Origin: Paracoccaceae bacterium Fryx2
Lineage (GTDB): Bacteria > Pseudomonadota > Alphaproteobacteria > Rhodobacterales > Rhodobacteraceae
Assembly (NCBI GenBank): GCA_032334235.1
Contig: JAVSGI010000005.1
Span: 3,234,501 to 3,298,500 of the forward strand
Length of the DNA: 64,000 bases
Reading direction: 5' to 3'
In this document: positions 25,143-33,696 of the stretch, piece after piece
How positions within the stretch are numbered: position 1 is the first letter of the stretch
How the letters are laid out: every line of letters begins with the position of its first letter
Position numbers and translations under genes: made by a program
Notes under the pieces: model-generated
Databases searched by the model: none
What the model saw: the letters and a program-made list of their open reading frames with translations, nothing else
What the model was told of the DNA's origin: nothing

Positions 25143-26087
25143 TCAGTAAACGCCCAGCTCGCGTAGCCGTTCACGCGTAACCAGCTTTAACCCAATGAGT
25201 GCGTCGCGTTTGACATTGCTGACCGCGCTTGATGGCACGGGCTGCCCAGAGTTGATCCAATCTGCCAGCTGCCTGAGAGCCGCTTCGGGATCGGGTGGAA
25301 CAGCTGCAGGCGCCGTCTTGCCATTCTCAGCAATTCTCGCCGTCTCCGCTTGGCGCAGGCGTTTGGTTTTTGCGCTTCGCAAGGCATCGCGAAAGTACGT
25401 CCAACTCGTGATGCGCTGGTCCATCGGCCTTGGCACTTCGGTCCTTGCAACCAACAAAGGGATCACGTCCGCATCGAGGTCGTAACCTTCGCGTTTCCAG
25501 ATCGCCAAGAGCTCGTGATTGGATGCCAGTGCGGCAGCATCGACCGCATGCGAGTTGACAGCCTCCAAGCATCGGTCAAGCCAGGGCTCGCGGGTGCCAC
25601 GCGCGCCAGTAGTAGTTATTGAGGGTTCTAGTGACGGTTCAAGGGGGGCACCACGTGCCGGGGGGTCCGGCACCACGTGCCGGTTGAGACCCGGCACCAC
25701 ATGCCGGTTGAGACCCGGCACCACGTGCCGGGTGATAGTCGAAGGCGTATCGTCAGGCACAACATCTAGTAGAGCCAAGATCGGGTGTTCGTCCGCTGAA
25801 AGGGGGATTTTACGTTCTGAAAAACCGACGAGAAGCACCGCGTCCGATCTCCGGGAGCCATTTTTTCGGCGCCTTTGAATGCGCTTTATCCAGCCTTCGG
25901 CTTCAAGTGATTTGAGGCTTTCGCGCAGTTTTCTTTCCGAGCATGCGCATGCAGCGATTAGCGTGGATTGTGACGGCCAGCAGACGCCATATTCGTCGGC
26001 GTAATTTCCTAAAGTGACCAGAATGAACTTCTTGATCGGATCCGCGACGCTTGCTTGGAACGCCCATGTTATCGCTTGCACACTCAT
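25143..26087 (-). CDS. phage replication initiator-like protein with internal iterons
   Basis: This 314-residue protein starts MSVQAITWAFQASVADPIKK, and residues 20-90 form a winged-helix domain (YGVCWPSQSTLIAACACSERK, LKSLEAEGWIKRIQRRR), the layout of phage replication organisers with an N-terminal HTH. Residues 115-140 contain three HVVPGLN-like repeats produced by DNA iterons. The C-terminus (from 165) is a helical partner-binding region. The ATG at 26087 overlaps the upstream stop as ATGA. It probably binds its own gene as origin, as lambda O does, and recruits the host helicase. Confidence 0.75.
   Translation of the reverse strand: MSVQAITWAFQASVADPIKKFILVTLGNYADEYGVCWPSQSTLIAACACSERKLRESLKSLEAEGWIKRIQRRRKNGSRRSDAVLLVGFSERKIPLSADEHPILALLDVVPDDTPSTITRHVVPGLNRHVVPGLNRHVVPDPPARGAPLEPSLEPSITTTGARGTREPWLDRCLEAVNSHAVDAAALASNHELLAIWKREGYDLDADVIPLLVARTEVPRPMDQRITSWTYFRDALRSAKTKRLRQAETARIAENGKTAPAAVPPDPEAALRQLADWINSGQPVPSSAVSNVKRDALIGLKLVTRERLRELGVY
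25647..25731. repeat. four dyad iterons inside the replication gene (candidate origin)
   Basis: CCGGCACCACGTGCCGG occurs at 25667 and 25715, with an A variant at 25691 and a copy lacking the first two matching bases at 25647. Each unit is a perfect 7-bp inverted repeat (CCGGCAC/GTGCCGG) around 3 bases, and the last three are spaced exactly 24 bp apart. The position inside an initiator-like gene matches the lambda O/ori arrangement. Confidence 0.8.
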
Positions 26088-26359
26088 GGCAAACGCCAAA
26101 TAAACGAGAATGATCGGCCATATTTGACGACGTTTAACGGGCCAATTGGCAGCTTCTTAAGTTTCCGGCATTCGGGAACTGATTCAGCTTCGCCAGCAGC
26201 AAATCCATGGTGCGCGGTACATCGGTGCCCGCTGATTTCAAAGTGTGATCCACAAGGGCAATCTGACAAGGCGAACAGGAGCCTGAATTCTTCATGGAAA
26301 AGAAATCTGCCCAGATGAACCAAAATGCTCATTCCAGCTGATGTTTTGTGGTCAATCAT
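26084..26359 (-). CDS. small coupled phage protein, 91 aa
   Basis: The family is not recognised. The sequence is cysteine- and histidine-rich in the middle (SDCPCGSHFEISGHRCTAHH), so it may bind metal. The ATG at 26359 overlaps the upstream stop and its stop overlaps the replication gene start, both as ATGA. That tight coupling supports a real gene. Confidence 0.55.
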   Translation of the reverse strand: MIDHKTSAGMSILVHLGRFLFHEEFRLLFALSDCPCGSHFEISGHRCTAHHGFAAGEAESVPECRKLKKLPIGPLNVVKYGRSFSFIWRLP

Positions 26360-26772
26360 CGTGTTCGCCTCTCTTTTTGGGACGAAGTGGCGTTGGCATA
26401 AGTGGGCGAGAGGCTTTGAGGCGTGGAGATGCGCGGAAATTCATGGAAATTTTTTGCCGTGCCACTCAACCAGTTTAAAAAATCGGAATGGGCCAAATAG
26501 TTGCGGGGGCTGCGCACAAGGCCATTTCTGTGTCTGGTCCAGTAAGTTGACGGTAAGCAGCAAGAAGCATGCTGTTGCGCGTGCTGGGCGGAGCGGGCAG
26601 GCTGCACCGCGTTCATGTCTTTGGATTCGAGCCCTTGCGCGACAGCCGACCGCGCTACCCCAAGACTTCGCGCGGCCTCGTTGTGTGCTATACTGGCATC
26701 CAAATCCGTGTAGAGCACATCCGTCGTGACCTTGCGCCGCGTTTGGTGCGCCTTGATGAATGCTGCGATCAT
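26356..26772 (-). CDS. hypothetical phage protein with helix-turn-helix-like start
   Basis: This 138-residue protein begins MIAAFIKAHQTRRKVTTDVL and contains a helix-turn-helix-like stretch (HNEAARSLGVARSAVAQGLE, about residues 30-50). The ATG overlaps the nuclease stop and its stop overlaps the next start, both as ATGA. The C-terminal half is low-complexity and spans a decamer repeat array. DNA binding is inferred only from the motif. Confidence 0.5.
   Translation of the reverse strand: MIAAFIKAHQTRRKVTTDVLYTDLDASIAHNEAARSLGVARSAVAQGLESKDMNAVQPARSAQHAQQHASCCLPSTYWTRHRNGLVRSPRNYLAHSDFLNWLSGTAKNFHEFPRISTPQSLSPTYANATSSQKERRTR
26421..26450. repeat. three decamers of GCGYGGAAAT type
   Basis: GCGTGGAGAT, GCGCGGAAAT and TCATGGAAAT run head to tail with exact 10-base phasing. 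They resemble the arrays at 28841-28880 and 39596-39615. They lie inside the 3' part of a coupled gene. A weaker array than the one before the excisionase. Confidence 0.5.
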
Positions 26773-27149
26773 GGCGTCCCTGCGATCCGTGTAGAAACGC
26801 CGTAATGGCGTAAAGCCACCAAGGCATCGTCCACCGAGCGGACGAGAGCCCAGCCAAATCCCAGCTTGATAACGTCGTCGCGGAAAGCCTCCTGTGCCGG
26901 GCGCAGCCGACCCGAAGAGCTCTTTACCTCAAGAAACACCACTTGGCCCTGTGCGAGCACCACCAAATCAGCGAAGCCGGGATGCACGCCCATGCCCACG
27001 AGGATGGCTTGGCGCATGTGCCCAGCGCGCCCGCCCGAGGCAATCTCGTTGACCGCGTGGTGAACGATTGAGCCCTTCGGCAGCACCGCCCGCAAGAAGC
27101 TCACGATGGCCCTCTGAATGTCTGCCTCCGGCGTGCCGCGCTTTTTCAC
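26769..27149 (-). CDS. VRR-NUC domain nuclease
   Basis: This 126-residue protein has the VRR-NUC (PD-(D/E)XK) pattern: TPEADIQRAIVSFLRA, then GVHPGFADLVVLAQGQVVFLEVKSSSGRLRPAQ, where the Asp and the Glu-X-Lys form the catalytic set. Phage VRR-NUC enzymes act on branched or junction DNA. The GTG at 27149 overlaps the previous stop as GTGA. It forms part of the coupled early operon with the replication gene. Confidence 0.85.
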   Translation of the reverse strand: MKKRGTPEADIQRAIVSFLRAVLPKGSIVHHAVNEIASGGRAGHMRQAILVGMGVHPGFADLVVLAQGQVVFLEVKSSSGRLRPAQEAFRDDVIKLGFGWALVRSVDDALVALRHYGVSTRIAGTP

Positions 27150-27724
27150 CAAACGCCCCCATTACCGAGGCCGGGGATCAGCGCGTCAATGCCTTGCCGA
27201 ACGCAGGTGAACTGGATTGCCACCACTTCAGGATTGTCCGCCCAGCGCTCACTGGGTTTGTCGTGCTGTTCGTCCCATAGAAATGAAAACGCGCGACGCG
27301 GGTCTCCTCCCGCCGCCTCAAGGTGCTGTGTGGCACCGACGCATTCATCGTCGCACTGGCGATCATCGATGTGCTGCAGCCGCTCTTCATGGACCTGGAC
27401 CACACGTAGCGTCAGGCGTGAGAGTTCTCGCGGCATGAAACTCGGTATGCGTGGGCCCGGCAGCGGCTTGGCCAGACGCTTTGGCCATGGCAACTCTCGC
27501 TCGAGCGCATCTGCACCATAGGAAAATACCAGCCGCCCTGGTGTGACTTTGGCTCCAGTAATATGGATTGCTTCACGCACCCACAGAAGGTCGCCAGGCC
27601 GCAGGCGCGCGAGTGAGGGCGAAGCCAGCCTGCGCGTCGTGGTCTTGCATCGATCCTGCAGCGCGAGGACCATCGGTCCAGAAAACATGATTGGAAGGAT
27701 GCGTGATGGTTCAGGATGCATCAT
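27146..27724 (-). CDS. ASCH-like phage hypothetical protein
   Basis: This 192-residue protein has the phage motif ILPIMFSGPMVLALQDRCKT followed by TTRR and LRPGDLLWVREA, typical of an ASCH/PUA-like fold found in many prophages. The fold suggests nucleic-acid binding. In the usual motif the residues before KTTTRR are Gly-Arg; here they are Arg-Cys. Biological role unknown. Confidence 0.65.
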   Translation of the reverse strand: MMHPEPSRILPIMFSGPMVLALQDRCKTTTRRLASPSLARLRPGDLLWVREAIHITGAKVTPGRLVFSYGADALERELPWPKRLAKPLPGPRIPSFMPRELSRLTLRVVQVHEERLQHIDDRQCDDECVGATQHLEAAGGDPRRAFSFLWDEQHDKPSERWADNPEVVAIQFTCVRQGIDALIPGLGNGGVW

Positions 27725-27727
27725 GGC

Positions 27728-27946
27728 TTATTCCCCGATGTTCGTTGCCGGATGGCGCGCGCGGTAGATGAGGCGCGGGCAATCTGTCCGGTCGCAGAAC
27801 GGACACCAGGTCCGATGCCCGGACCCATCTGGCGTTATCAGCTGATGGCAATCCGCGCAGCGCTGGTCGATCGGTGCCTGCGGCGCTTCATTCGATCCGC
27901 CGACTGAGTTGAAACCGTCGTCCTCGACATTCTCATATTTTGGCAT
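27728..27946 (-). CDS. small zinc-ribbon protein
   Basis: This 72-residue protein has two cysteine pairs, CADCHQLI and WCPFCDRTDCPR, forming a zinc ribbon. The ATG at 27946 has GGAG 8 bases upstream, and the gene overlaps the end of the previous one slightly. The position suggests an accessory DNA-binding factor of the early operon. Confidence 0.65.
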   Translation of the reverse strand: MPKYENVEDDGFNSVGGSNEAPQAPIDQRCADCHQLITPDGSGHRTWCPFCDRTDCPRLIYRARHPATNIGE

Positions 27947-28208
27947 TGTGATCACTCCAACTCAGCTGTGCGCGAGAGCCGGGTCGGCGATCCGTTTCCA
28001 CCGCCGCAGCGGTGGCGATTTGAGAAAAATGAGCGTGACGTTGGTATTCTGCCTTGAACGGCAGTTTGATCGTCAGACCACCATTGCCGCTGGTGCGCCG
28101 GACCGTATCCAATAATTCACTGAACTGCTCGTTGGCGTTGCTGTTAGGCTCACCGCAATTAAATCGCCGTAAAAATTTAACAAAGGAAAGTTCGTCTTTG
28201 GCGGCCAT
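27933..28208 (-). CDS. phage early hypothetical protein, 91 aa
   Basis: It begins MAAKDELSFVKFLRRFNCGE after GGAG at good spacing. No family is recognised. The protein is polar with one conserved-looking block (GNGGLTIKLPFKAEYQRH). It is part of the leftward operon. Confidence 0.6.
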   Translation of the reverse strand: MAAKDELSFVKFLRRFNCGEPNSNANEQFSELLDTVRRTSGNGGLTIKLPFKAEYQRHAHFSQIATAAAVETDRRPGSRAQLSWSDHNAKI

Positions 28209-28220
28209 GTTGGTCTCCGA

Positions 28221-28523
28221 TCAACCGGGGGTGAAAAGCAGGAAAATGTAGAGGATGCCAAAAAGGATGGCTGCGCCGATCAGGTCGCCCGCGATGGCCA
28301 TTCCGCGCTGGATGCGTCCCTTGCGATTGATGTCTGCGACAGCATCCTGAACGATGGTGGCGTGCAGTGCTTTCGCGCGCTCGCGGTCCATCCTGTCGCC
28401 ATAGGTTTGCAAGTGCTCGCAGGCATCCAGCACAGATGCCGCGTCTTGATGATCTGGATGAGCAATGATTTGCCGCGCGTTGGCAGTATCAATAGTTGGG
28501 AGCCGAATTGGTGGGGCGCTCAT
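28221..28523 (-). CDS. small membrane-anchored hypothetical protein, 100 aa
   Basis: The ATG at 28523 overlaps the stop of the excisionase-like gene as ATGA and is preferred to the upstream ATG. The cytoplasmic part is helical (ASVLDACEHLQTYGDRMDRE), and the C-terminus is one hydrophobic helix (AGDLIGAAILFGILYIFLLF). Function unknown. Confidence 0.6.
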   Translation of the reverse strand: MSAPPIRLPTIDTANARQIIAHPDHQDAASVLDACEHLQTYGDRMDRERAKALHATIVQDAVADINRKGRIQRGMAIAGDLIGAAILFGILYIFLLFTPG

Positions 28524-28762
28524 TTGCGGCGACTCGATCTGGCGTGCAGGTGCTCTTGCTGGCGTAGCCATTCCTGTACTGCAGTGCGCCGATAAAGAAC
28601 CTTTCTGCCTATCCGGATGCAGGGAGGGCCGTTCCGCCGTGTTTCCCAGCGCGCCAGCGTGTCAATCGAAAGGTCCAGATCGGCTGCAAGTTCCGATCTG
28701 GTCATCCACTCGTCCAACACCCCAGGCTTATGCTGATCTGGTAATTCTTTAATTTGTTCCAA
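28520..28762 (-). CDS. excisionase/AlpA-type helix-turn-helix protein
   Basis: This 80-residue protein has a HTH_17-type winged helix: MTRSELAADLDLSIDTLARW, then GPPCIRIGRKVLYRRTAVQEW. Such proteins direct excision or early transcription. TTG at 28762 with AGAGGG upstream is the likely start. It is the first gene of the leftward early operon and lies just downstream of a four-decamer repeat array. Confidence 0.75.
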   Translation of the reverse strand: MEQIKELPDQHKPGVLDEWMTRSELAADLDLSIDTLARWETRRNGPPCIRIGRKVLYRRTAVQEWLRQQEHLHARSSRRK

Positions 28763-28840
28763 TTTTTACCCTCTGTGCTTCCGCCCGATTGCGGCTGTGA
28801 TTGAGGGCCACCAAACACCATCAACAGGCGATGCGACGAG

Positions 28841-28880
28841 GCGCGGAAATGTGTGGAAATGCGTGGAAATGCGTGGAAAA
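28841..28880. repeat. four head-to-tail decamers upstream of the excisionase-like gene
   Basis: GCGCGGAAAT, GTGTGGAAAT, GCGTGGAAAT and GCGTGGAAAA follow one another with no spacer. The 10-base period places each unit on the same face of the helix. ATGCGACGA precedes them, and the same nonamer precedes the two decamers next to the 38-kb integrase. They are a probable operator or recombinase arm site. Confidence 0.75.
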
Positions 28881-28992
28881 AAAGCGCACACATCTGAACC
28901 CGCATTCCCCAAGTAAATCTATGATTTCGCTGTCCTGAACTCGTTACTTCCCATATAAATCATAGTGTTGATGGCCAAGAGGGGCGTGTTTT

Positions 28993-30078
28993 ATGGATCA
29001 CCCAGAGGGTGCGGGTTCGGATCGAGGTCATCGGGTCGATTTCGACCGCCGCGTGCGGCTGGAGTTCCGGGGTGCGCAGATCAGTTCGGACGGCGGTTTG
29101 CTGGTGATGCGCGAGCTCGATGACGCGCTCGGGCTGTCGGGCCTTGCGTCAGAGGCGCTACGCGATAACCGCACCGGCAAGACACCGTCCATCGGCTCGA
29201 CGGGCTGTTCCGGCATTCAGTGTTCGAACGGCTGGCCGGATACGAGGACGTCAACGATGCCGACCGTCTCGCGCTCGATCCCGTGATGCGTCAGGTTGTC
29301 GGTGGCCGGGCTGTCGATGCGCAAGCGGCCTCAGCAACGCAGATGGGGCGATTTGAGACCGAGACCTTGGCCTCGCCCACGAACCGGGCGGCGCTGGCAG
29401 ACCTGAACGGCCAATGGATCGACCGCTTCCACGACAGCAACGGGCTGAAGTATATCGTGCTGGACATGGACAGCTCGGTCGGCCCCACCCATGGCGATCA
29501 GGAAGGGTCCGCCTGGAACGGGCATTTTGACTGCACCTGTTAACACCCGAATTTCCTGTTCAACCAGTTCGGCATGCTGGAACGTTGTGCCCTGCGTAAT
29601 GGCAACGTCCACAGTGTTGACGGCTGGCGAGATGTGCTCGATCCTGTCATCGCCCGATATGCCAAGCGCGACCTCATGCGCTTCTTCCGTGCCGACGCCG
29701 CCTATGCGATCCCGGCGATCTACGCGCGGCTGGAAGAAGCGGGCTATTTCTATGCCATCCGGCTGCCCACGAACACGGTGCTCAAGGAAAAAATCGCGCA
29801 CCGGTTGACGCGACCGGCAGGGCGGCCGTCGCTGACCACGGTCAAACGCTTTTACGAGGACTTCGAGTATCAGGCGGCGTCCTGGGACAAGCCGCGCCGC
29901 GTCATAGCGAAGATCGAATGGCACCCGGGCGAGCTGTTCCCCAAAGTCGGCTTCATCGTCACCAACCTGCCGATGGAGCCCGATTGGGTCGTGCGGTTCT
30001 ATAACCAGCGCGGCACCGCAGAGCAGCACATCAAGGAAGGCAAGTATGCCTTTCGCTGGACGCGGCTGTCATGTCATG
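28993..30078 (+). pseudogene. IS1380-family transposase, broken
   Basis: The frame starts FDRRVRLEFRGAQISSDGGL, shifts frame near 29195, continues with SVFERLAGYEDVNDADRL and VLDMDSSVGPTHGDQEGSAW, hits a TAA at 29540 where family members have Tyr after the CTC motif, and resumes to GTAEQHIKEGKYAFRWTRLS. The last part of the protein is missing. One frameshift, one stop and a truncation mean it is inactive. Confidence 0.85.
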
Positions 30079-30186
30079 TTCCTTGCTACATCAGCCGCGC
30101 TTTGTCAGATGCCTTGAAAAACAATTGAAAAATATGCCACATCATGCAAGAACGAAGAAAAACTAACACAATAGGACAAGAACAAT

Positions 30187-30573
30187 ATGAGGCTAAGTTT
30201 AGTATTTGCAGCGTTTTTGCTGGTTGGTTGTGGTGAAGCTGATGCAGCAGTGACGCAGGTTGGTTACTTCAAATCATCAGTAAATGATAGAATTTTCACG
30301 GCACGCCTTTCCAGCGATGCAAGCGAGGAAGATGCGCGCATATTTGGCGAAAGCCGACGGCATACCGCAGGCCAGATGACCGCAGTCTACATATACGAAA
30401 ACGAAGCAGTGATACCCGCTGACGGCGTGACTCTTGCGAATTCTGTTTCCGAAGTGAACGATGTCTTAGAGCTTCCAAATCTCAGTTCGTGGAGGTTCGT
30501 GTATATGAGATATCGGAACGGAAATTTTGAGTTTGTTGATTGCGAATCTACCACTTCAGTTCTTTGTCGCTAA
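30187..30573 (+). CDS. small lipoprotein, 128 aa
   Basis: The protein has a lipoprotein signal (MRLSLVFAAFLLVGCGEADA) with the modified Cys at residue 15. The rest is a soluble beta-rich domain with a C-terminal cysteine pair (FVDCESTTSVLC). No family is recognised. It lies between two dead IS1380 copies and is AT-richer than both, so it is probably cargo left by an earlier element. Confidence 0.6.
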   Translation: MRLSLVFAAFLLVGCGEADAAVTQVGYFKSSVNDRIFTARLSSDASEEDARIFGESRRHTAGQMTAVYIYENEAVIPADGVTLANSVSEVNDVLELPNLSSWRFVYMRYRNGNFEFVDCESTTSVLCR

Positions 30574-31079
30574 ACTGCATGTAAGCCTTTAAGGCTTTGA
30601 TTCAGCATATCGGTTTCCTGCGGTATCAACAGGCTGAGGGAATAAAGATGGGTAAGTTTAGGGCTTGCCGGGGCCAAAGTTGCTATCTGTATTGCGTCCG
30701 CTTTTACGGGTCATATCGCCTCCTGTTCATCCGCCAAAGCCACCAGCGCTTCGAGGTCAGCATCGTAAAGGCCACGCGGAAATGTGCCTTGTGCCTTTGC
30801 CGCATGATGCGCGCGGCCAAATCAGGGGCAAGCCCTTTTATCCCCGCTTATTCATCGAATCCCCTTTTCGGCGTCCCTCGGGGCCGTTTTGTGGCTTTGG
30901 GGCCGGTGCGCTGCGTGCGATGAGCGGCGGCGGCGGGCATTACTGTGGCCAAAGCCCTCGGGGAGGCGGCCGTTCGGGGAGGGCGGCTCTCGTGAGGGGC
31001 TGTCCGGCGTTTGCGGCGCATGACGACGCCTCGCCCATGGGCGTTTCGCGTCTGTCGGATGCGGTTTTCTGGCCGGGCG
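30574..31079. other. intergenic stretch between lipoprotein gene and second IS1380 remnant
   Basis: No credible gene is visible in these 506 bases. The left half is mixed in composition, and the right half (30900 onward) is very GC-rich with open frames only by composition. I see no inverted repeat that I would assign to an element end. Confidence 0.4.
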
Positions 31080-32499
31080 CTACGGGTCGGCCCAGTGCAG
31101 CGCCAGTATTCCTGGCCAGAGAGCCTGCCAAAACGGTGCTGCGGCCGAAGAGATCGCCAGCGTCATGCGGCGCCCCGAGATCGTCAGCCGTGCCCCCGCC
31201 CGGAGCACCCGCTCACGCAGACGGCGTAGGCTCCAGCCCGTGCCGGTCGCCTTGGCCAGGACGCGGCGGGCGATGTGCATGACCTGGTAGACGAGGCAGG
31301 CGATAAGCAGCCTCACCTCGTTGCAGGAGAAGGCATCCACCGCAGGCGTCTTCGACTTCAGCGGCTTGCCGCGCCTGTGCGATTTCGCCCGGTTGGTCGA
31401 GGACAGCGCCGGCGCCAGCACGTCCTTTAACTCGCCCATGTGGCCCTCGGCCTTGCCCCGTTCGCGGTAATGCGCCAGCACCTCATGGCATAGCTTTACC
31501 GTCCAGCTGAGCGAGGTCACGAGGAAGAAACGGTCGAGCAGCAGATCGCCTTCGCGTTCCTTCACCACCAGGACCACCCGGCGCGGCTTGCCCCACGCCT
31601 CGGCCTGATAGCGCAATTCGTAAAGCCACACGCGCGGTTCCGCAGGCCGTCGCCCTGGCGGCCGTTTCATGCAAGGCTCAGCCAATCGGTCGAGCACGGC
31701 GTTGGCCCGCAGCCGCGAGACGTAGTCGATACCGCGCGCCTCAAGTCCGGCCAGAAGCGTGGTCGAAGGAAAACCCGCATCGATGTGCACCATCGCGACG
31801 TCGCACAGGCTCTTCTGCGCGCGGTCCACAACGTCGAGGATGACATCGAGCGCGCCGTCGGCGGTGCCAACATTGCCCGCCCGCAGACGGGCATCCAGCA
31901 TGTCGCCGGTCTCGGCAATCGAGATGATCAGCGGATGGTAGATGCGGGCGTTGTAATGGCCGTTCCACTCCGCCTTCGGCTGGTGGCCGTGCACTTCGAT
32001 CGGGGCGCTGTCGACGTCCAGAGTGATGCACTTGGCGCATGCCACCCCGCTCGGCCCGGATGCCGCGCTCGGCCATTTCCAGGACCGCTTCGCGCAGCAC
32101 CTTCAGGTTGGCAGGTTCCGCCATCAATGCCGTAAACCGCGACAAGGTCGGCTGGGATGCCAGCCAGCCTCCGTGGGCAAGCGGCGTCAGTCCCGCCGAG
32201 GAACTTGCCGCAAGTCGCAACGCTGGATCGTGGCGCAGCGCATCCGCATCGTCATGGTCGCGCCACCCTTGCGCGACCAGCAGCAGGCTAGTGCGGATCA
32301 GAGAGGCGAGATCATGCGTGACGTCGACCTGGCTGCGCGGATCCTGCAGGTGCGCCGTCATCCAAGCCACGATGCCGCTCCGTTCCAGTATCTCGCGCAA
32401 CAGCACCGCGCCGGGGTCGCCAGTCAGCCGGTCGGCGCGGCTTTCGATGCAAAGAGAGCGGTTGAACGTCGGGTTGACAGTCTGTAACGTTTCACCCAT
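31080..32499 (-). pseudogene. second IS1380-family transposase, frameshifted
   Basis: The N-terminal part runs from MGETLQTVNPTFNRSL (32499) to ERGIRAERGGMR, where the frame changes near 32035 in a GGGG run. The rest continues as AKCITLDVDSAPIEVHGHQP with WNGHYNARIYHPL, then GKPRRVVLVVKEREG and the C-terminus at 31080. It is a different subgroup from the copy at 29 kb. A single-base change makes it inactive unless the slippery G run allows frameshifting. Confidence 0.8.
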
Positions 32500-32666
32500 G
32501 GTCGCGTCCGATGCTGCTGCAGGTTTCTGTCTAGAACCTTGAATCTACAGCATTTTCAGGCGCACGCTACCAATATCGCCGATTTCCATGAATAAGGCGG
32601 GATGAGAATGGCCGACATCAGGAAACGTGCGCACCGGCTACTCCTTGATTGATTAACTGCCGGAAA

Positions 32667-32990
32667 TTATTTGCACCGGGCTATGCGCTGCTCTAACGCA
32701 AGGACTTTACCTTTTGATGCCCCTAGTTCTCCAGCAACATCGCCGCCAGTAAGTTTGGAGACGGGCACAAGAATAAGAAATACACCAATTGCGTCGCCAG
32801 TTGCTGCGCTATTTTGCTGTTTTTCAAGCCGAGATAGATTCACTCTCTCCGTGGCCAAGCTGTTTTTGGCGCTAGAACAAGACATGCCATCAAATGCGCC
32901 AGTCATTGACACTGGTGGAATGGCATCTGGGCGCTCTGAACATGCTGATATTGAAATCAAAACAGCGGCAGTCATTAATATTTTCTTCAA
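32667..32990 (-). CDS. small lipoprotein, 107 aa
   Basis: The signal peptide MKKILMTAAVLISISACSER ends in a lipobox with Cys at residue 17. Residues 35-60 are helical (KNSLATERVNLSRLEKQQN) and a hydrophobic stretch (GDAIGVFLILVPVSKLTG) follows. I recall similar short envelope proteins in Rhodobacterales. Function unknown. It lies between IS remnants. Confidence 0.65.
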   Translation of the reverse strand: MKKILMTAAVLISISACSERPDAIPPVSMTGAFDGMSCSSAKNSLATERVNLSRLEKQQNSAATGDAIGVFLILVPVSKLTGGDVAGELGASKGKVLALEQRIARCK

Positions 32991-33091
32991 GATGAGTGTC
33001 CATTCTTTTGATGAATTTTAGTGTCAAAAATTTCTCACACGTAAATGTGATAGCGTCAACAGATATATGGGCGAAAGTTGGTGATGCCTGA

Positions 33092-33680
33092 TCAGGCGGC
33101 ATTTTGAAGTTGGCGGATCCCATCGCGGAACTCAACCCCTTCGATGATCTCGGGCAGGCGGTTCTGTCCGTCGAGTTTGCGCAATCTCTTCTGCGCTGAC
33201 ATCATCAGATTGAAGGCCATGGCTAGCCCGGTCTTGCGGCTGAGGCATCCTTTGGTGCGTTTCGTGCGGTGCCGGACCGTGGCGAAGGTGCTTTCGATTG
33301 GGTTTGACGTCCGGATGTGTTTCCAGTGTTCCGCAGGAAAGTCATAGAAGGTCAGCAGCGCGTCCCGGTCCTTGACCAGCTTGGCGACCGCCTTGTCCCA
33401 TTTCACGCCGTAGGTTTCGGCGAAGAAGTTGAAGGCAGCGTTGGCCTTGGCTTTTGTCTCAGCCTACCAAATGTCGTGCAGATGACCCTTGGCCTTGGCT
33501 TGCACGGATTGCGGCATCGCGTTCAGCACGTTCATGGTCTTGCGGACCCAACAACGTTGCTCCCGCGTCTTGGCAAACACCTCGCTCAGGGTTGTCCAGA
33601 ACCCTAGGGCGCCATCACCGATGGCCAGCTTAGGGTCCTGCTTCAGGCCACGCCGCATGAGATCAAGCGTGTCCGTCCGG
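33092..33680 (-). pseudogene. IS256-family transposase fragment with in-frame stop
   Basis: The C-terminal half of a mutator-type transposase is seen: KLAIGDGALGFWTTLSEVFA with QRCWVRKTMNVLNAMPQS, then HDIW and a TAG (33462-33464 region), then VKWDKAVAKLVKDRDALL and IRTSNPIESTFATVRHRTKR. The TAG stands where Gln is usual. The N-terminal half is missing, cut off beside the IS66 fragment. Confidence 0.85.
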
Positions 33681-33696
33681 TCTGACTGGTGTTGAC

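Noticed and set aside
25647-25731. CRISPR-like repeats in the replication gene
   Set aside because: Short palindromic iterons with a 24-base period inside a coding frame, not repeat-spacer units.
30665-31282. 205-codon open frame on the + strand
   Set aside because: Very GC-rich and low-complexity, overlaps the IS1380 remnant on the other strand, and shows no conserved motif.
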